From: Pigmentiphaga kullae
Lineage (GTDB): Bacteria; Pseudomonadota; Gammaproteobacteria; Burkholderiales; Burkholderiaceae_B
Length of the DNA stretch: 64,000 nt
Reading direction: 5' to 3'
NCBI RefSeq assembly: GCF_004216695.1
Contig: NZ_SGXC01000001.1
Span: 2,108,001 to 2,172,000, forward strand
Shown: piece by piece, positions 35,716 to 43,888 of the stretch
Position numbering within the stretch: the stretch's first letter is position 1
Layout of the letters: each line of letters starts with the position of its first letter
The notes under the pieces: model-generated
Databases searched by the model: none
The model's input: the letters and a program-made list of their open reading frames with translations, nothing else
What the model was told of the DNA's origin: nothing
Position numbers and translations under genes: made by a program

Positions 35716-36014
35716 GCATCGAAGACCTGAGATGGGGCGTTGGCCTGCTTCAGTGGCTGGTGATGGGCGCCATCGCCCTCTACGCGCACTTGATGGGCCG
35801 GAATGCGGCCAATGCCGCGGAGGTTGCGGCACTGCGCCAGCAGCTCGCGGCCCTGGAGGAGCACGTGCGGCATCTGCCGGACCAGGAACTGGTCCACGAC
35901 CTGGCCGGCGACGTGAAGGCGGTCAAGGCGACGCTGGATGCGCTGCGCGAGGCCCTGGTGCCTCTGACGACAACCGTCGACCGCATCAACAACTACCTGC
36001 TGAACAACAAGTAA
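35712..36014 (+). CDS. DUF2730-family phage protein
   Basis: 100 residues from ATG 35712, overlapping the o-spanin stop (ATGA). One membrane helix (GLLQWLVMGAIALYAHLMG) precedes a coiled coil (AAEVAALRQQLAALEEHVRHLPDQ, then VKATLDALREALVPLTTTVDRIN). The pattern matches DUF2730 proteins placed between the lysis and terminase genes of Mu-like phages. Function unknown. Confidence 0.85.
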   Translation: MSIEDLRWGVGLLQWLVMGAIALYAHLMGRNAANAAEVAALRQQLAALEEHVRHLPDQELVHDLAGDVKAVKATLDALREALVPLTTTVDRINNYLLNNK

Positions 36015-36027
36015 CGGGGAACCCCCA

Positions 36028-36321
36028 ATGAGCAAATTCTCGGATTTCCTGCGCGAGGACCAGCGTCTGGTGATCCTGCGGCTGCTGGCCGAGCAGCCCG
36101 CCTATCGCGCGAACAGCTCGGTGCTGCGGGCCGCGCTGGAGAGCTTCGGCCACTCGATGTCACGCGATCAGGTCAAGACCGAGCTGCGCTGGCTAGAGGA
36201 GCAGGGGCTGCTCGACATCGAGAATCTGGATGTCGTCCTGGTCGCCACGCTGCGGGAGCGCGGCCAGGACGTGGCCACCGGCCGCGCAGTCGCGCCCGGC
36301 GTCAAGCGGCCGGGGGCCTGA
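36028..36321 (+). CDS. Winged-helix phage protein (Mu gp26-position)
   Basis: 97 residues. FLREDQRLVILRLLAEQPAYRANSSVLRAALESFGHSMSRDQVKTELRWLEEQGLLDIE is a winged helix similar to a conserved family found just before gp27-type genes. It may bind DNA in packaging. Start has GGGGAACCCCC upstream, a weak SD. Confidence 0.82.
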   Translation: MSKFSDFLREDQRLVILRLLAEQPAYRANSSVLRAALESFGHSMSRDQVKTELRWLEEQGLLDIENLDVVLVATLRERGQDVATGRAVAPGVKRPGA

Positions 36322-36322
36322 C

Positions 36323-36874
36323 ATGGCCCGTAAGTCGAGCGTCAAGAAGTTGCCGCCGGCCGTCCGCACTCATCTGGAGAAGCTGCTCCGCGAGGACCGG
36401 CTGACCCTCAACGAGATGATTGCCGACCTGCGCGACCGTTTTCCGGAAGAAGAGACGCCCAGCCGGTCGGCCGTCCATCGATACCAGGCCAATTTTGCCG
36501 AGCTGACCTCCCGCATGCGGGAGATCGAGGAAGGCGCGCGGGCCATGATCGGCGAACTGGGCGAAGGCATCGGCGATCGCGCCGGGGCGCTGCTGGCCCA
36601 GGCCGTGACGACGTTGGCCGCCAACGCGGCGCTGTCGGCCCATGGTGACAAGGACGTGTCCATCAAGGAAGTCGCTCAGCTCGCCCGCGCGGCCAAGGCC
36701 GCCATGGAGGCCCGCACCATGAGCCTGAAAGAGCGCCGGGCCATTGAACAGGACGCGCGGGAGCGGCTGCAGCGGGAGCAGGAAGCGAACCTGCAGGAGG
36801 TGGCCCAGGCCCAGGGCATGGACGCCGACCAGGTCGAGTTCTGGCGCAAGAAAGTCCTCGGGATGGCGTCATGA
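36323..36874 (+). CDS. Terminase small subunit-like protein (DUF3486, Mu gp27)
   Basis: 183 residues from ATG 36323. ARKSSVKKLPPAVRTHLEKLLREDRLTLNEMIADLRDRFPEEETPSRSAVHRYQ is the DUF3486 HTH-like N-terminus, followed by a long helical region. It is adjacent to the large terminase with a 4-bp overlap (ATGA). Likely recognises phage DNA for headful packaging. Confidence 0.9.
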   Translation: MARKSSVKKLPPAVRTHLEKLLREDRLTLNEMIADLRDRFPEEETPSRSAVHRYQANFAELTSRMREIEEGARAMIGELGEGIGDRAGALLAQAVTTLAANAALSAHGDKDVSIKEVAQLARAAKAAMEARTMSLKERRAIEQDARERLQREQEANLQEVAQAQGMDADQVEFWRKKVLGMAS

Positions 36875-38550
36875 GCGGCGTTCAGCCGCTATCGAGCACC
36901 CAGCGAGTCATCGACTGGGAAGAGCTGCCGGCACGCGTCCGCGAGATCCCGGCCGGATTCAACCCGCTGACCGAGGGCGTACTCATGCGCCACCAGCGGG
37001 AGTTCGCAGCCCTGACGGCGTCGATCAAGGTATGCCCGAAGGGGCGCCGGACCGGGATCACTTTCGCCACGGCGCTGGACAAAACCCTCGTCGCCGCCGC
37101 CCGCAAGTCCGCCGGCGGGGACAACGTTTACTACATCGGCGATACGAAAGAAAAAGGGCTGGAATTTGTTGGCTATTGCGCCAAGTTCGCCCGTGTCATC
37201 GTCCAGGCCCAGGGCGAAGGTGTCTCCAGCATTGAGGAATTCCTGTTCGAGGACCAGGACGACCAGGGTAATACGCGACACATCAACGCCTATCGGATTC
37301 GATTTGCCTCCGGTTTCCAGATCTGTGCACTGTCGAGCCGTCCGGCTAACATTCGCGGCCTGCAGGGCCACGTGGTCATCGACGAGGCGGCGTTTCACCC
37401 GGACGTGCAGGGTGTGCTCGACGCTGCCATTGCCCTGTTGATCTGGGGCGGCCAGATCACGGTCATTTCGTCCCACAACGGCAAGAAAAACCCGTTCAAT
37501 CAGTTCGTGAAGGACGTCGAGGCGGGCCGGTACGGGCCGGATGCCATCGTCATGACGGTGACATTCGACGATGCGGTCGCCAACGGCCTGTACGAGCGGG
37601 TCTGCATGATGAACGGGACGCCCGCGACTGCCGACGGCAAACGCGACTGGTACATGCGGATCCGAAACGCTTACGGCCCACGGGTGTCGGCCATGCGCGA
37701 AGAACTGGACGCCGTTCCCCGGGACGGCAACGGCGTATGTATCCCGAGCGTCTGGATCGAGGCCGCCATGCCGGAGGAACGCCCCGTCCTGCGCTTGACG
37801 CTGGATGACTCGTTCACGTCCTGGCTCCCCCCCGTGCGCGAAGCGTGGGTGGCGGACTGGATTGCCAAGGAACTCGACCCGGTGCTAGCCACCTTGGACC
37901 GATCGTTGCGCTGGGGCATAGGCATGGACTACGCCCGTCACCGGGATTTCTCGGAAATCGTGCCGCTGGGCGTGACGCGCACGTTGCGCCGGACCTGCCC
38001 ATTCATCATCGAGCTGCACAAGGTGCCGAGCCGCCAGCAGGAGCAGATCCTCTGGCACGTGCTTCGGTTCCTTGGGCTATTCACTGCGGCGATTGATGCC
38101 ACAGGCTCAGGCCAGATCATGGCGGAGTACACCGCCGATGAGTTCGGTGCCACCCGAGTCCACCAGGTCACGCTCAATCGTGCGTGGTATGGCGTGTGGA
38201 TGCCGAAGATGGTGGATCTGTTCGAGGACGGGATGATCGACCTGCCGCGGGACGCCAATATCGAGAGCGATCTGCGCGTAGTCGAGAACGTCGATGGCAT
38301 CCCCATGGTGCCCGAGGTTCGGACCCGCGACCTGGTCGACGCCGAGCTGCTGCGCCACGGCGATTCCGCGATCGCGCTGTGCCTGGCCAACTACGCCACG
38401 CTGAACCTGTCCAGCGCGATCGCGTTTACGCCCATCCCGGTCCCGCCGCGCGGGTTCGACAACGTGGTCGATCGCACCGGCCGCGGCCGAATGCGCGCGC
38501 CGGATGACGACATTCCTGAAATCAACCTGCCGGAGCATGGAGCATGGTGA
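36871..38550 (+). CDS. Terminase large subunit (Mu gp28-like)
   Basis: 559 residues. The N-terminal ATPase shows a degenerate Walker A (CPKGRRTGITFA, about 53-64) and Walker B HVVIDEAAFHPD. The C-terminal RNase H-like nuclease has acidic residues in GIGMDYARHRDFSEIVPLG and IDATGSGQIMAEY. It pumps and cuts phage DNA into proheads. Overlaps the portal gene by 7 bp. Confidence 0.92.
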   Translation: MSGVQPLSSTQRVIDWEELPARVREIPAGFNPLTEGVLMRHQREFAALTASIKVCPKGRRTGITFATALDKTLVAAARKSAGGDNVYYIGDTKEKGLEFVGYCAKFARVIVQAQGEGVSSIEEFLFEDQDDQGNTRHINAYRIRFASGFQICALSSRPANIRGLQGHVVIDEAAFHPDVQGVLDAAIALLIWGGQITVISSHNGKKNPFNQFVKDVEAGRYGPDAIVMTVTFDDAVANGLYERVCMMNGTPATADGKRDWYMRIRNAYGPRVSAMREELDAVPRDGNGVCIPSVWIEAAMPEERPVLRLTLDDSFTSWLPPVREAWVADWIAKELDPVLATLDRSLRWGIGMDYARHRDFSEIVPLGVTRTLRRTCPFIIELHKVPSRQQEQILWHVLRFLGLFTAAIDATGSGQIMAEYTADEFGATRVHQVTLNRAWYGVWMPKMVDLFEDGMIDLPRDANIESDLRVVENVDGIPMVPEVRTRDLVDAELLRHGDSAIALCLANYATLNLSSAIAFTPIPVPPRGFDNVVDRTGRGRMRAPDDDIPEINLPEHGAW

Positions 38551-40109
38551 CCCCGCAAATCCTGGGGCCGGACGGCCGGCCCATTACGCGTGACATCCTG
38601 GAAGAGCCGCAGACCTCGCGCGTAGCGATGCTGCGCCACGAATGGCAGGGGCATCCGACCCGCGGCCTGACGCCGTCCCGACTGGCCCAGATCCTGGACA
38701 CGGCCGAACAGGGCGACATCGTTGCCCAGTACGAGCTGTTTGAGGACATGGAGGAGAAAGACGCCCATATCGCCAGCGAAATGGGCAAGCGCCGCCGCGC
38801 CATCATCCGCGACTATGAGATCCTGCCGCCGCCCAACCCGTCCGCCCGGGAGAAACGGGACGCGAAGCAGCTCGAGGAGATGATGACCGACATCCCCGAC
38901 TTCGAGGAAACCCTGTTTGATGTCTCGGACGCCATCGGCAAAGGATTTGCCAACCTGGAGCTGGCCTGGCACCGGGTCGAGGGTCTGTGGATCCCCGCAT
39001 CGATCACCCATCGCCCTCAGAGCTGGTTCAAACTGGCTCGGGGCTACCGGCAGGAGATCCTGCTGCGCAACGGTGGCCAGGGGGAACCCCTGCAGCCCTT
39101 CGGTTGGATCACGCACACGCACCGCGCGAAGTCGGGCTACATCGAGCGTGCCGCATTGTTCCGGGTCCTGGTGTGGCCGTATCTGTTCAAAAATTACTCC
39201 GTAGGGGATCTGGCAGAGTTCCTGGAGATCTCCGGCATTCCCCTGCGCCTGGGCAGCTACCCGCCCAACGCTTCGGAGGCGGAAAAGGCGACCCTGTTGC
39301 GCGCCCTGGTATCGATTGGCCACAACGCCGCCGGGATCATCCCGGAAGGCATGAAGATCGATTTCAAGGATGCCGCCAGCGGGGACCCGGCCGGGTTCGA
39401 GCTGATGATCAACTGGTGCGAACGCAGCGAAAGCAAGGCGATCTTGGGTGGCACCCTGACCAGCCAGGCTGACGGCAAGAGCAGCACCAACGCATTAGGC
39501 AACGTCCACAACGAGGTCCGGAAGGATCTGCAGGTTTCGGACTGCCGACAGATCTCGTCGACGTTGTCGCGCGATCTGATCTACCCGATGGCGTGGCTGA
39601 ACGGACTGGCGCCTGGCGGAATCCGCCGCGCCCCGCGCCTGAAACTAACGATCGAGGAGCCAGAGGACATCGGGCAATACGCCGAGTCCCTGCCGAAATT
39701 GGTGGGCATGGGGATGCGGATCGGCAGGCAATGGGCGCAGGAGCGACTGAGTATTCCTGAACCGGATGAAGGCGAGGACATTCTGACCGCACCGGCCGCA
39801 GCGCCGGCCACCGGGTTGGCGGCGCTGACCGCCCAGCCTGCCCGGCAGCCCGTAGGCGATCCGCCAGCACAGTGGGTGCCCCGAACGTCGCGGGCGGTCG
39901 GGCCTGCGGTAACCGACTGGGTCGACCAGATCCGCGGCCTGGTCGAACGTGCCCAGTCGCTCGAGGAGATCCGTGACGGCCTGGATACGCTGTACCCGAA
40001 CCTGTCGGTGGACGACTATGCGCTGCGCATGGCCCAGGCCCTGACCGCTGCGGCCCTGGCCGGCCGCTACGAGATTCTGCAGGAGGTTGCCGGTGGCGAC
40101 GGGCGTTAG
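38544..40109 (+). CDS. Portal protein (DUF935, Mu gp29-like)
   Basis: 521 residues. ILEEPQTSRVAMLRHEWQGHPTRGLTPSRLAQILDTAEQGDIVAQYELFEDMEEKDAHIASEMGKRRRAI and FKNYSVGDLAEFLEISGIPLRLGSYP are diagnostic of the DUF935 portal family. It forms the dodecameric DNA gate and docks the terminase. The C-terminal 100 residues are Pro/Ala-rich and then helical. Overlaps the next gene by 17 bp. Confidence 0.93.
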   Translation: MVTPQILGPDGRPITRDILEEPQTSRVAMLRHEWQGHPTRGLTPSRLAQILDTAEQGDIVAQYELFEDMEEKDAHIASEMGKRRRAIIRDYEILPPPNPSAREKRDAKQLEEMMTDIPDFEETLFDVSDAIGKGFANLELAWHRVEGLWIPASITHRPQSWFKLARGYRQEILLRNGGQGEPLQPFGWITHTHRAKSGYIERAALFRVLVWPYLFKNYSVGDLAEFLEISGIPLRLGSYPPNASEAEKATLLRALVSIGHNAAGIIPEGMKIDFKDAASGDPAGFELMINWCERSESKAILGGTLTSQADGKSSTNALGNVHNEVRKDLQVSDCRQISSTLSRDLIYPMAWLNGLAPGGIRRAPRLKLTIEEPEDIGQYAESLPKLVGMGMRIGRQWAQERLSIPEPDEGEDILTAPAAAPATGLAALTAQPARQPVGDPPAQWVPRTSRAVGPAVTDWVDQIRGLVERAQSLEEIRDGLDTLYPNLSVDDYALRMAQALTAAALAGRYEILQEVAGGDGR

Positions 40110-41352
40110 CTACGGCGCCATGCCGTTTCCCGAGCAGATCGCGTTCTTTCGCCGCAAACTCAATCTCGGGACGACCAGCTACGCTGACATCTACGGCGCC
40201 GAGCATGACTGGGCGTTCGTGGTCGCCGGAGCGAATCGGGACGATCTGCTGACCGATTTCCGCCAGGCTGTCGACGCGGTCATCTCCCAAGGCGGAACTC
40301 TGGAGCAGTTCCGCCAGGACTTCGATCGCATCGTTGCCACGCACGGTTGGGACTACAACGGCTCGCGCAACTGGCGCAGCAAGGTGATCTACGACGCCAA
40401 CCTGCGCAGCAGCTATGCCGCCGGGCGCTACCAGCAGCTGCAGGCAGTGAAGGAGCGCCGCCCCTGGTGGCGGTACAACCACTCCGATGCAGTCGAGCAT
40501 CCTCGTCCGCTGCACCTGGAATGGGACGGCACGGTGTTGCATGCGGATGATCCCTGGTGGGAGACCCACTTCGGCCCGAACGGCTGGGGCTGTCAGTGCT
40601 GGGTGTCCGCGCACAACGACCGCGACCTGGCCAGGATGGGCAAGAAAGGGCCGGACACGGCCCCACCCATCAAGTGGGTCGACCAGGTCATCGGCAAGAA
40701 CAGCGCGACCGGACCGCGGACGGTGCGAGTTCCCGAGGGGGTTGATCCCGGGTGGGCCTACACGCCAGGCCGCGGCCGCTTGCAGTCGGCGATCCCACGC
40801 GAGCGGCCCGACGATGCTGGTCCGAGCAGCTCGTCGGGGCCTGGCGTGCCGAACCGTCGCCCATCCGATCCGCTTCCACCTCCCCGCCGATTCAACGCGG
40901 AGCAGCTGCTGCCCGCCGGCGGTACGCCGGAGTACTACGTCGAGAACTACCTGCAGGAGTTCGGAGCGACGCTGGACCGGCCCGCCATCGTGCAGGACGT
41001 GGTGGGCGAACGCCTGGTCGTCGGAGCGGATCTCTTCCGCGACGTCACGAACGGCGAGTGGAAGGTGCTGAAACGTGGGCGTGAACGCTATTTGCCGCTC
41101 CTCGCCCAGGCGCTGCTCGATCCGGACGAGATCTGGGTGCGCATCGAATGGCTCGCCCGTGCGGCCCGCGCGGTCGTGCGGCGGCGCTACCTGGCCCGGT
41201 TCCAGATTCAAGGCGAATCGACGCCTGCGCTGGCGGTATTCGAGGTGGGTGCGGACGGCTGGGCTGGGGTGACAACGTTCCAGGCCAATGATGGTGCGTA
41301 CCTGGAAGCGATGCGACTGGGTGTGCGGTTGTACCGCAGGGATGGAGAGTGA
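40093..41352 (+). CDS. Mu F-like head morphogenesis protein fused to a PBECR2-type nuclease domain
   Basis: 419 residues from GTG 40093, chosen because AGGAGG ends six bases upstream. A TTG at 40087 would abut the SD. Residues about 1-215 are the SPP1 gp7/Mu F minor head domain (FRRKLNLGTTSYADIYGAEHDWAFVVAG, SKVIYDANLRSSYAAGRYQQ, HFGPNGWGCQCWVSAH). A Pro/Ser linker (about 240-270) leads to a C-terminal domain (about 275-419) with EIWVRIEWLARAARAVVRRRYLARF and GWAGVTTFQANDGAYLEAMRLGVRLYRR. This matches the PBECR2 class (Barnase/EndoU/colicin-like nuclease fold). Such domains may be injected with phage DNA. Confidence 0.88.
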   Translation: MATGVSYGAMPFPEQIAFFRRKLNLGTTSYADIYGAEHDWAFVVAGANRDDLLTDFRQAVDAVISQGGTLEQFRQDFDRIVATHGWDYNGSRNWRSKVIYDANLRSSYAAGRYQQLQAVKERRPWWRYNHSDAVEHPRPLHLEWDGTVLHADDPWWETHFGPNGWGCQCWVSAHNDRDLARMGKKGPDTAPPIKWVDQVIGKNSATGPRTVRVPEGVDPGWAYTPGRGRLQSAIPRERPDDAGPSSSSGPGVPNRRPSDPLPPPRRFNAEQLLPAGGTPEYYVENYLQEFGATLDRPAIVQDVVGERLVVGADLFRDVTNGEWKVLKRGRERYLPLLAQALLDPDEIWVRIEWLARAARAVVRRRYLARFQIQGESTPALAVFEVGADGWAGVTTFQANDGAYLEAMRLGVRLYRRDGE

Positions 41353-41460
41353 GCGGTGCGGGCCGGGCGCTGCCGCACCCGGCTCCCCCGATCGTAGGAT
41401 TGGAGGCCCCGGCAGGGGCTGCTCGATCGATGGGCCGCGTGCCCATTTTAGGAGATTTTG

Positions 41461-41961
41461 ATGGCTGGTGCGTTCCTTTCTGTCGATATCGACCTCGATA
41501 CCCGGGCCGCGGAAGCCGGCCTGGACCGGCAAGCTGCCGCGCTGGAGCACCCGCAGCCGTTGATGGACGACATTGCCCAGTACCTCTACAACAGCTCGCG
41601 TGAGCGATTCAGGACACAGCAGGCCCCGGATGGCACCCCGTGGGCGGCACTCAATCCGGAGTATCAGCGACAGAAGTCCAAGAACCAGGACAAGATCCTG
41701 ACGCTGAATGGCTACCTCAGCGGCACGCTGGTGGCTCAGGCGACAGATGATGAGGCTGTCGTGGGATCGAACCTGGTCTATGCGGCGATCCAGCAGTTCG
41801 GCGGGACCATCAAGCCACGCACGGGCCGAGCGCTGCGTGTAGGTGGCCGATTCCTCAGCTCGGTGACGCTCCCGGCGCGCCCATACCTCGGCACATCCGC
41901 AGATGACCTCGCTGAGATCAATGACCTGGTCGAGGACTACCTGGCTGCGGCGGCCTCGTGA
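41461..41961 (+). CDS. Virion morphogenesis protein (Mu gpG/P2 gpS-like)
   Basis: 166 residues from ATG 41461 (SD AGGAG). MDDIAQYLYNSSRERFRTQQAPDGTPWAALNPEYQRQK, ILTLNGYLSGTLVAQATDDEAVVGSNLVYAAIQQFGGTI and RPYLGTSADDLAEI are typical of phage virion morphogenesis (tail completion) proteins. It closes the first head block and is followed by a terminator. Confidence 0.9.
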   Translation: MAGAFLSVDIDLDTRAAEAGLDRQAAALEHPQPLMDDIAQYLYNSSRERFRTQQAPDGTPWAALNPEYQRQKSKNQDKILTLNGYLSGTLVAQATDDEAVVGSNLVYAAIQQFGGTIKPRTGRALRVGGRFLSSVTLPARPYLGTSADDLAEINDLVEDYLAAAAS

Positions 41962-41975
41962 CCCCATTCGGCTAG

Positions 41976-41998
41976 AGCGCCTCTAGGGCGTTTTTCTG
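41976..41998 (+). terminator. Terminator-like hairpin after gpG
   Basis: GCGCC TCTAG GGCG forms a short GC stem followed by TTTTT, 20 bp after the gpG stop. It may set the level of transcription entering the protease/capsid genes. Confidence 0.5.
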
Positions 41999-42046
41999 CC
42001 CGTTGCCCCCACGTGTACGGCGGCGGCATGCGCGAGCGCCCCTAAA

Positions 42047-42058
42047 CGTTTATAAACG
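42047..42058. promoter_or_regulatory. Perfect palindrome in the head-gene gap
   Basis: CGTTTATAAACG is a perfect 12-bp palindrome within a larger GCCCC...GGGGC dyad (about 42037-42071). It lies in a 258-bp gap between gpG and the protease. Regulator unknown. Confidence 0.5.
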
Positions 42059-42166
42059 CCTCTGTGGGGCCGTCCGACCCCGACGGCTCCGGGGCAACCC
42101 CTGCCGACTGGCGGTGAGTCCCGATCTCCGCCAGAATTCCACCAGCGGGCTGCAACGGCCTGCACG

Positions 42167-42186
42167 ATTTTTCCCGCGGGAAAAAT
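42167..42186. promoter_or_regulatory. Perfect 20-bp palindrome upstream of the protease gene
   Basis: ATTTTTCCCGCGGGAAAAAT is a perfect palindrome 33 bp before the protease start. The AT arms and GC centre do not make a standard terminator (no U-run beyond the stem). It is more likely a protein-binding site controlling the head/tail promoter. Confidence 0.55.
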
Positions 42187-42219
42187 ACAGCCGGCTCCCC
42201 CCTCGCCAAGATGCGAGGC

Positions 42220-43380
42220 ATGAGCAAACGCCACACCCCTCCGCCTCTACATTCCGTCCTCGGCGCTGCCGTGGCCGCGTGCGCATTTCAGTTGCCGGCG
42301 ATGTCGAGCGGCCAGGTCGAGATTCAGGTTACGCCTGCGGGCGAGTTCCGGCCGAACGATGGGCGCGAGATGAAAGTGCCGTTCTGGCATATCGACAGCG
42401 AACTCGCCGCGCAGGCCATCGCACGATTCAATGCGCGGATCACGCCGCTGGTCATCGACTACGAGCACCAGACGCTCCTGAAGGAGAAGAACGGCCAGCC
42501 GGCGCCAGCGGCGGGCTGGTTTCGTGAGCTGCTCTGGCGCGACGGCGAAGGACTCTTCGCCCGCGTGGATCTGACCGCTCTGGCACGGCAGCGTGTCGAT
42601 GCCAAGGAATATCTCTTCTTCTCGCCGGTTTTCACCTTCGACGAAACCGGCGGCGTCCACGAACTTTTGATGGGCGCCATTACGAACACCCCCGGTATCG
42701 ACGGCATGCAGCCCATCGCGTTGCGCGACGTCGCTGCGGCCGCGGCTCAATTCGGCCTGGCCAGCCTCACTGCCCTACAGGAGATTCCCATGAACGAACT
42801 GCTCAAGCGATTGCTGGAGGCGTTGGGCCTGCCGGCCGACAGCACCGCCGACCAAGCGATCGAGGCCGTCAACGGGCTCAAGTCCAAGACTGCCGCCCCG
42901 GCCGAATCCGAAGTCGCCGCGCTGTGCGCCGCGGTGGGCGTGCCCGCCGGTTCGCCCATGACCGCGGTGCTGACGGCCGTCGGCGCGCTGCAAACGCGCG
43001 CGGCCGGCGCATCCCCCGACCTGTCTCAGTACGTGCCCCTGGCCACGTTCGAGCAGGTCAAGAACGACCTGGCCGCGCTGAACCAGAAACTGACCAACGG
43101 TGAGGTGGACCAGCTGGTCAAGGACGGCCTGGCGACCGGGAAGCTGCTGCCGGCCCAGGAGAAGTGGGCTCGTGACCTGGGCAATACCAACCTGGCCGCG
43201 TTGACCTCGTACCTGGACGTCGCCCAGCCGATCCCAGCGCTGGCCGGGACGCAGACCGGCGGCAGGAAGCCGAAGGACGGCGGTGAGGCCGCATCCCAAC
43301 TCACCACCGACCAACTGGCCATCTGCACCAACATGGGACTGGATCCGGCCGCCTACGCCAAGAACCTGCCTGCCGCCTAA
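42220..43380 (+). CDS. Mu I-like prohead protease/scaffold protein
   Basis: 386 residues from ATG 42220 (ATG 42211 is also in frame; neither has a strong SD). The N-terminal protease half shows LVIDYEHQTLLKEKNGQPAPAAGWFRELLWRDGEGLFARVDLTALARQRVDAKEYLFFSPVFTFDETG and MGAITNTPGIDGMQP, the pattern of Mu-type protease I. The C-terminal half from residue 191 is the helical scaffold region, with an internal start (see nested gene). It assembles and then matures the prohead. Confidence 0.9.
   Translation: MSKRHTPPPLHSVLGAAVAACAFQLPAMSSGQVEIQVTPAGEFRPNDGREMKVPFWHIDSELAAQAIARFNARITPLVIDYEHQTLLKEKNGQPAPAAGWFRELLWRDGEGLFARVDLTALARQRVDAKEYLFFSPVFTFDETGGVHELLMGAITNTPGIDGMQPIALRDVAAAAAQFGLASLTALQEIPMNELLKRLLEALGLPADSTADQAIEAVNGLKSKTAAPAESEVAALCAAVGVPAGSPMTAVLTAVGALQTRAAGASPDLSQYVPLATFEQVKNDLAALNQKLTNGEVDQLVKDGLATGKLLPAQEKWARDLGNTNLAALTSYLDVAQPIPALAGTQTGGRKPKDGGEAASQLTTDQLAICTNMGLDPAAYAKNLPAA
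42790..43380 (+). CDS. Nested scaffolding protein (Mu Z-like) by internal start
   Basis: 196 residues in the same frame as the protease. ATG 42790 is preceded by AGGAG at a 6-7 base spacing, a better ribosome site than that of the full protein. MNELLKRLLEALGLPADSTADQAIEAVNGLK starts a helical, Ala/Gln-rich protein with the coiled-coil segment FEQVKNDLAALNQKL. Mu makes scaffold Z from inside gene I and lambda makes Nu3 from inside C, so a separate scaffold is expected here. Confidence 0.75.
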   Translation: MNELLKRLLEALGLPADSTADQAIEAVNGLKSKTAAPAESEVAALCAAVGVPAGSPMTAVLTAVGALQTRAAGASPDLSQYVPLATFEQVKNDLAALNQKLTNGEVDQLVKDGLATGKLLPAQEKWARDLGNTNLAALTSYLDVAQPIPALAGTQTGGRKPKDGGEAASQLTTDQLAICTNMGLDPAAYAKNLPAA

Positions 43381-43412
43381 CCGCCAGTCCTCCACCACAT
43401 CGAGAGACAGCC

Positions 43413-43844
43413 ATGACCGCTCTGACAGCAGACCGCAATACCCCGCGCCGCGACGGGGAACTCGTTTCCGACCCCCTCGCCGCCGCCGCGGTGCTCTACG
43501 TGGGCGCGATGTACGCCCTGGACAACAGTGGCAACGCCGTCGCGGCCACGGCGGCCGGCAACACCGTCCGGGCCGTAGCCCAGGAACAAGTGTCCCTGGC
43601 CGCCGGTGACAGCCGCGTCGAAGGGCGCCGCAGCACGTACCTGTTCGACAACTCGGCGGGAGCCGGCGAGCTGACCCGCGCCGACATCGGCAAGGTGGCC
43701 TACGTGGCCGATGACCAGACCGTCAGCAAAACGGGCACCGCGGTGGCCGGCCTGGTGATCGACATCGAGGACGGCCAGGTCTGGGTCGATGTGAGTCAGG
43801 CTCCGGTGCTGGCCGCCGCTATCGCTGCGGCTGCCGCCCCCTGA
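43413..43844 (+). CDS. Capsid decoration/head-associated protein
   Basis: 143 residues between protease and major head protein. Small, Ala/Val-rich beta protein (VLYVGAMYALDNSGNAVAATAAGNTVRAVAQEQVSL; ADIGKVAYVADDQTVSKTGTAVAGLVIDIEDGQVWVDVS) resembling DUF2190-type capsid cement proteins. Likely stabilises the shell. Confidence 0.78.
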   Translation: MTALTADRNTPRRDGELVSDPLAAAAVLYVGAMYALDNSGNAVAATAAGNTVRAVAQEQVSLAAGDSRVEGRRSTYLFDNSAGAGELTRADIGKVAYVADDQTVSKTGTAVAGLVIDIEDGQVWVDVSQAPVLAAAIAAAAAP

Positions 43845-43888
43845 TCGCTGGCCATCTCGCAACGTCAATTCAGACTGGAGCAAGCAAA

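Noticed and set aside
39409-41967. 852-codon open frame on the minus strand opposite the portal and F genes
   Set aside because: Late genes on the other strand are well recognised. Arg/Pro/His-rich shadow.
42003-42527. 174-codon plus-strand frame covering the palindromic gap
   Set aside because: Runs into the protease gene in another frame, has no SD and a low-complexity Arg/Pro composition.
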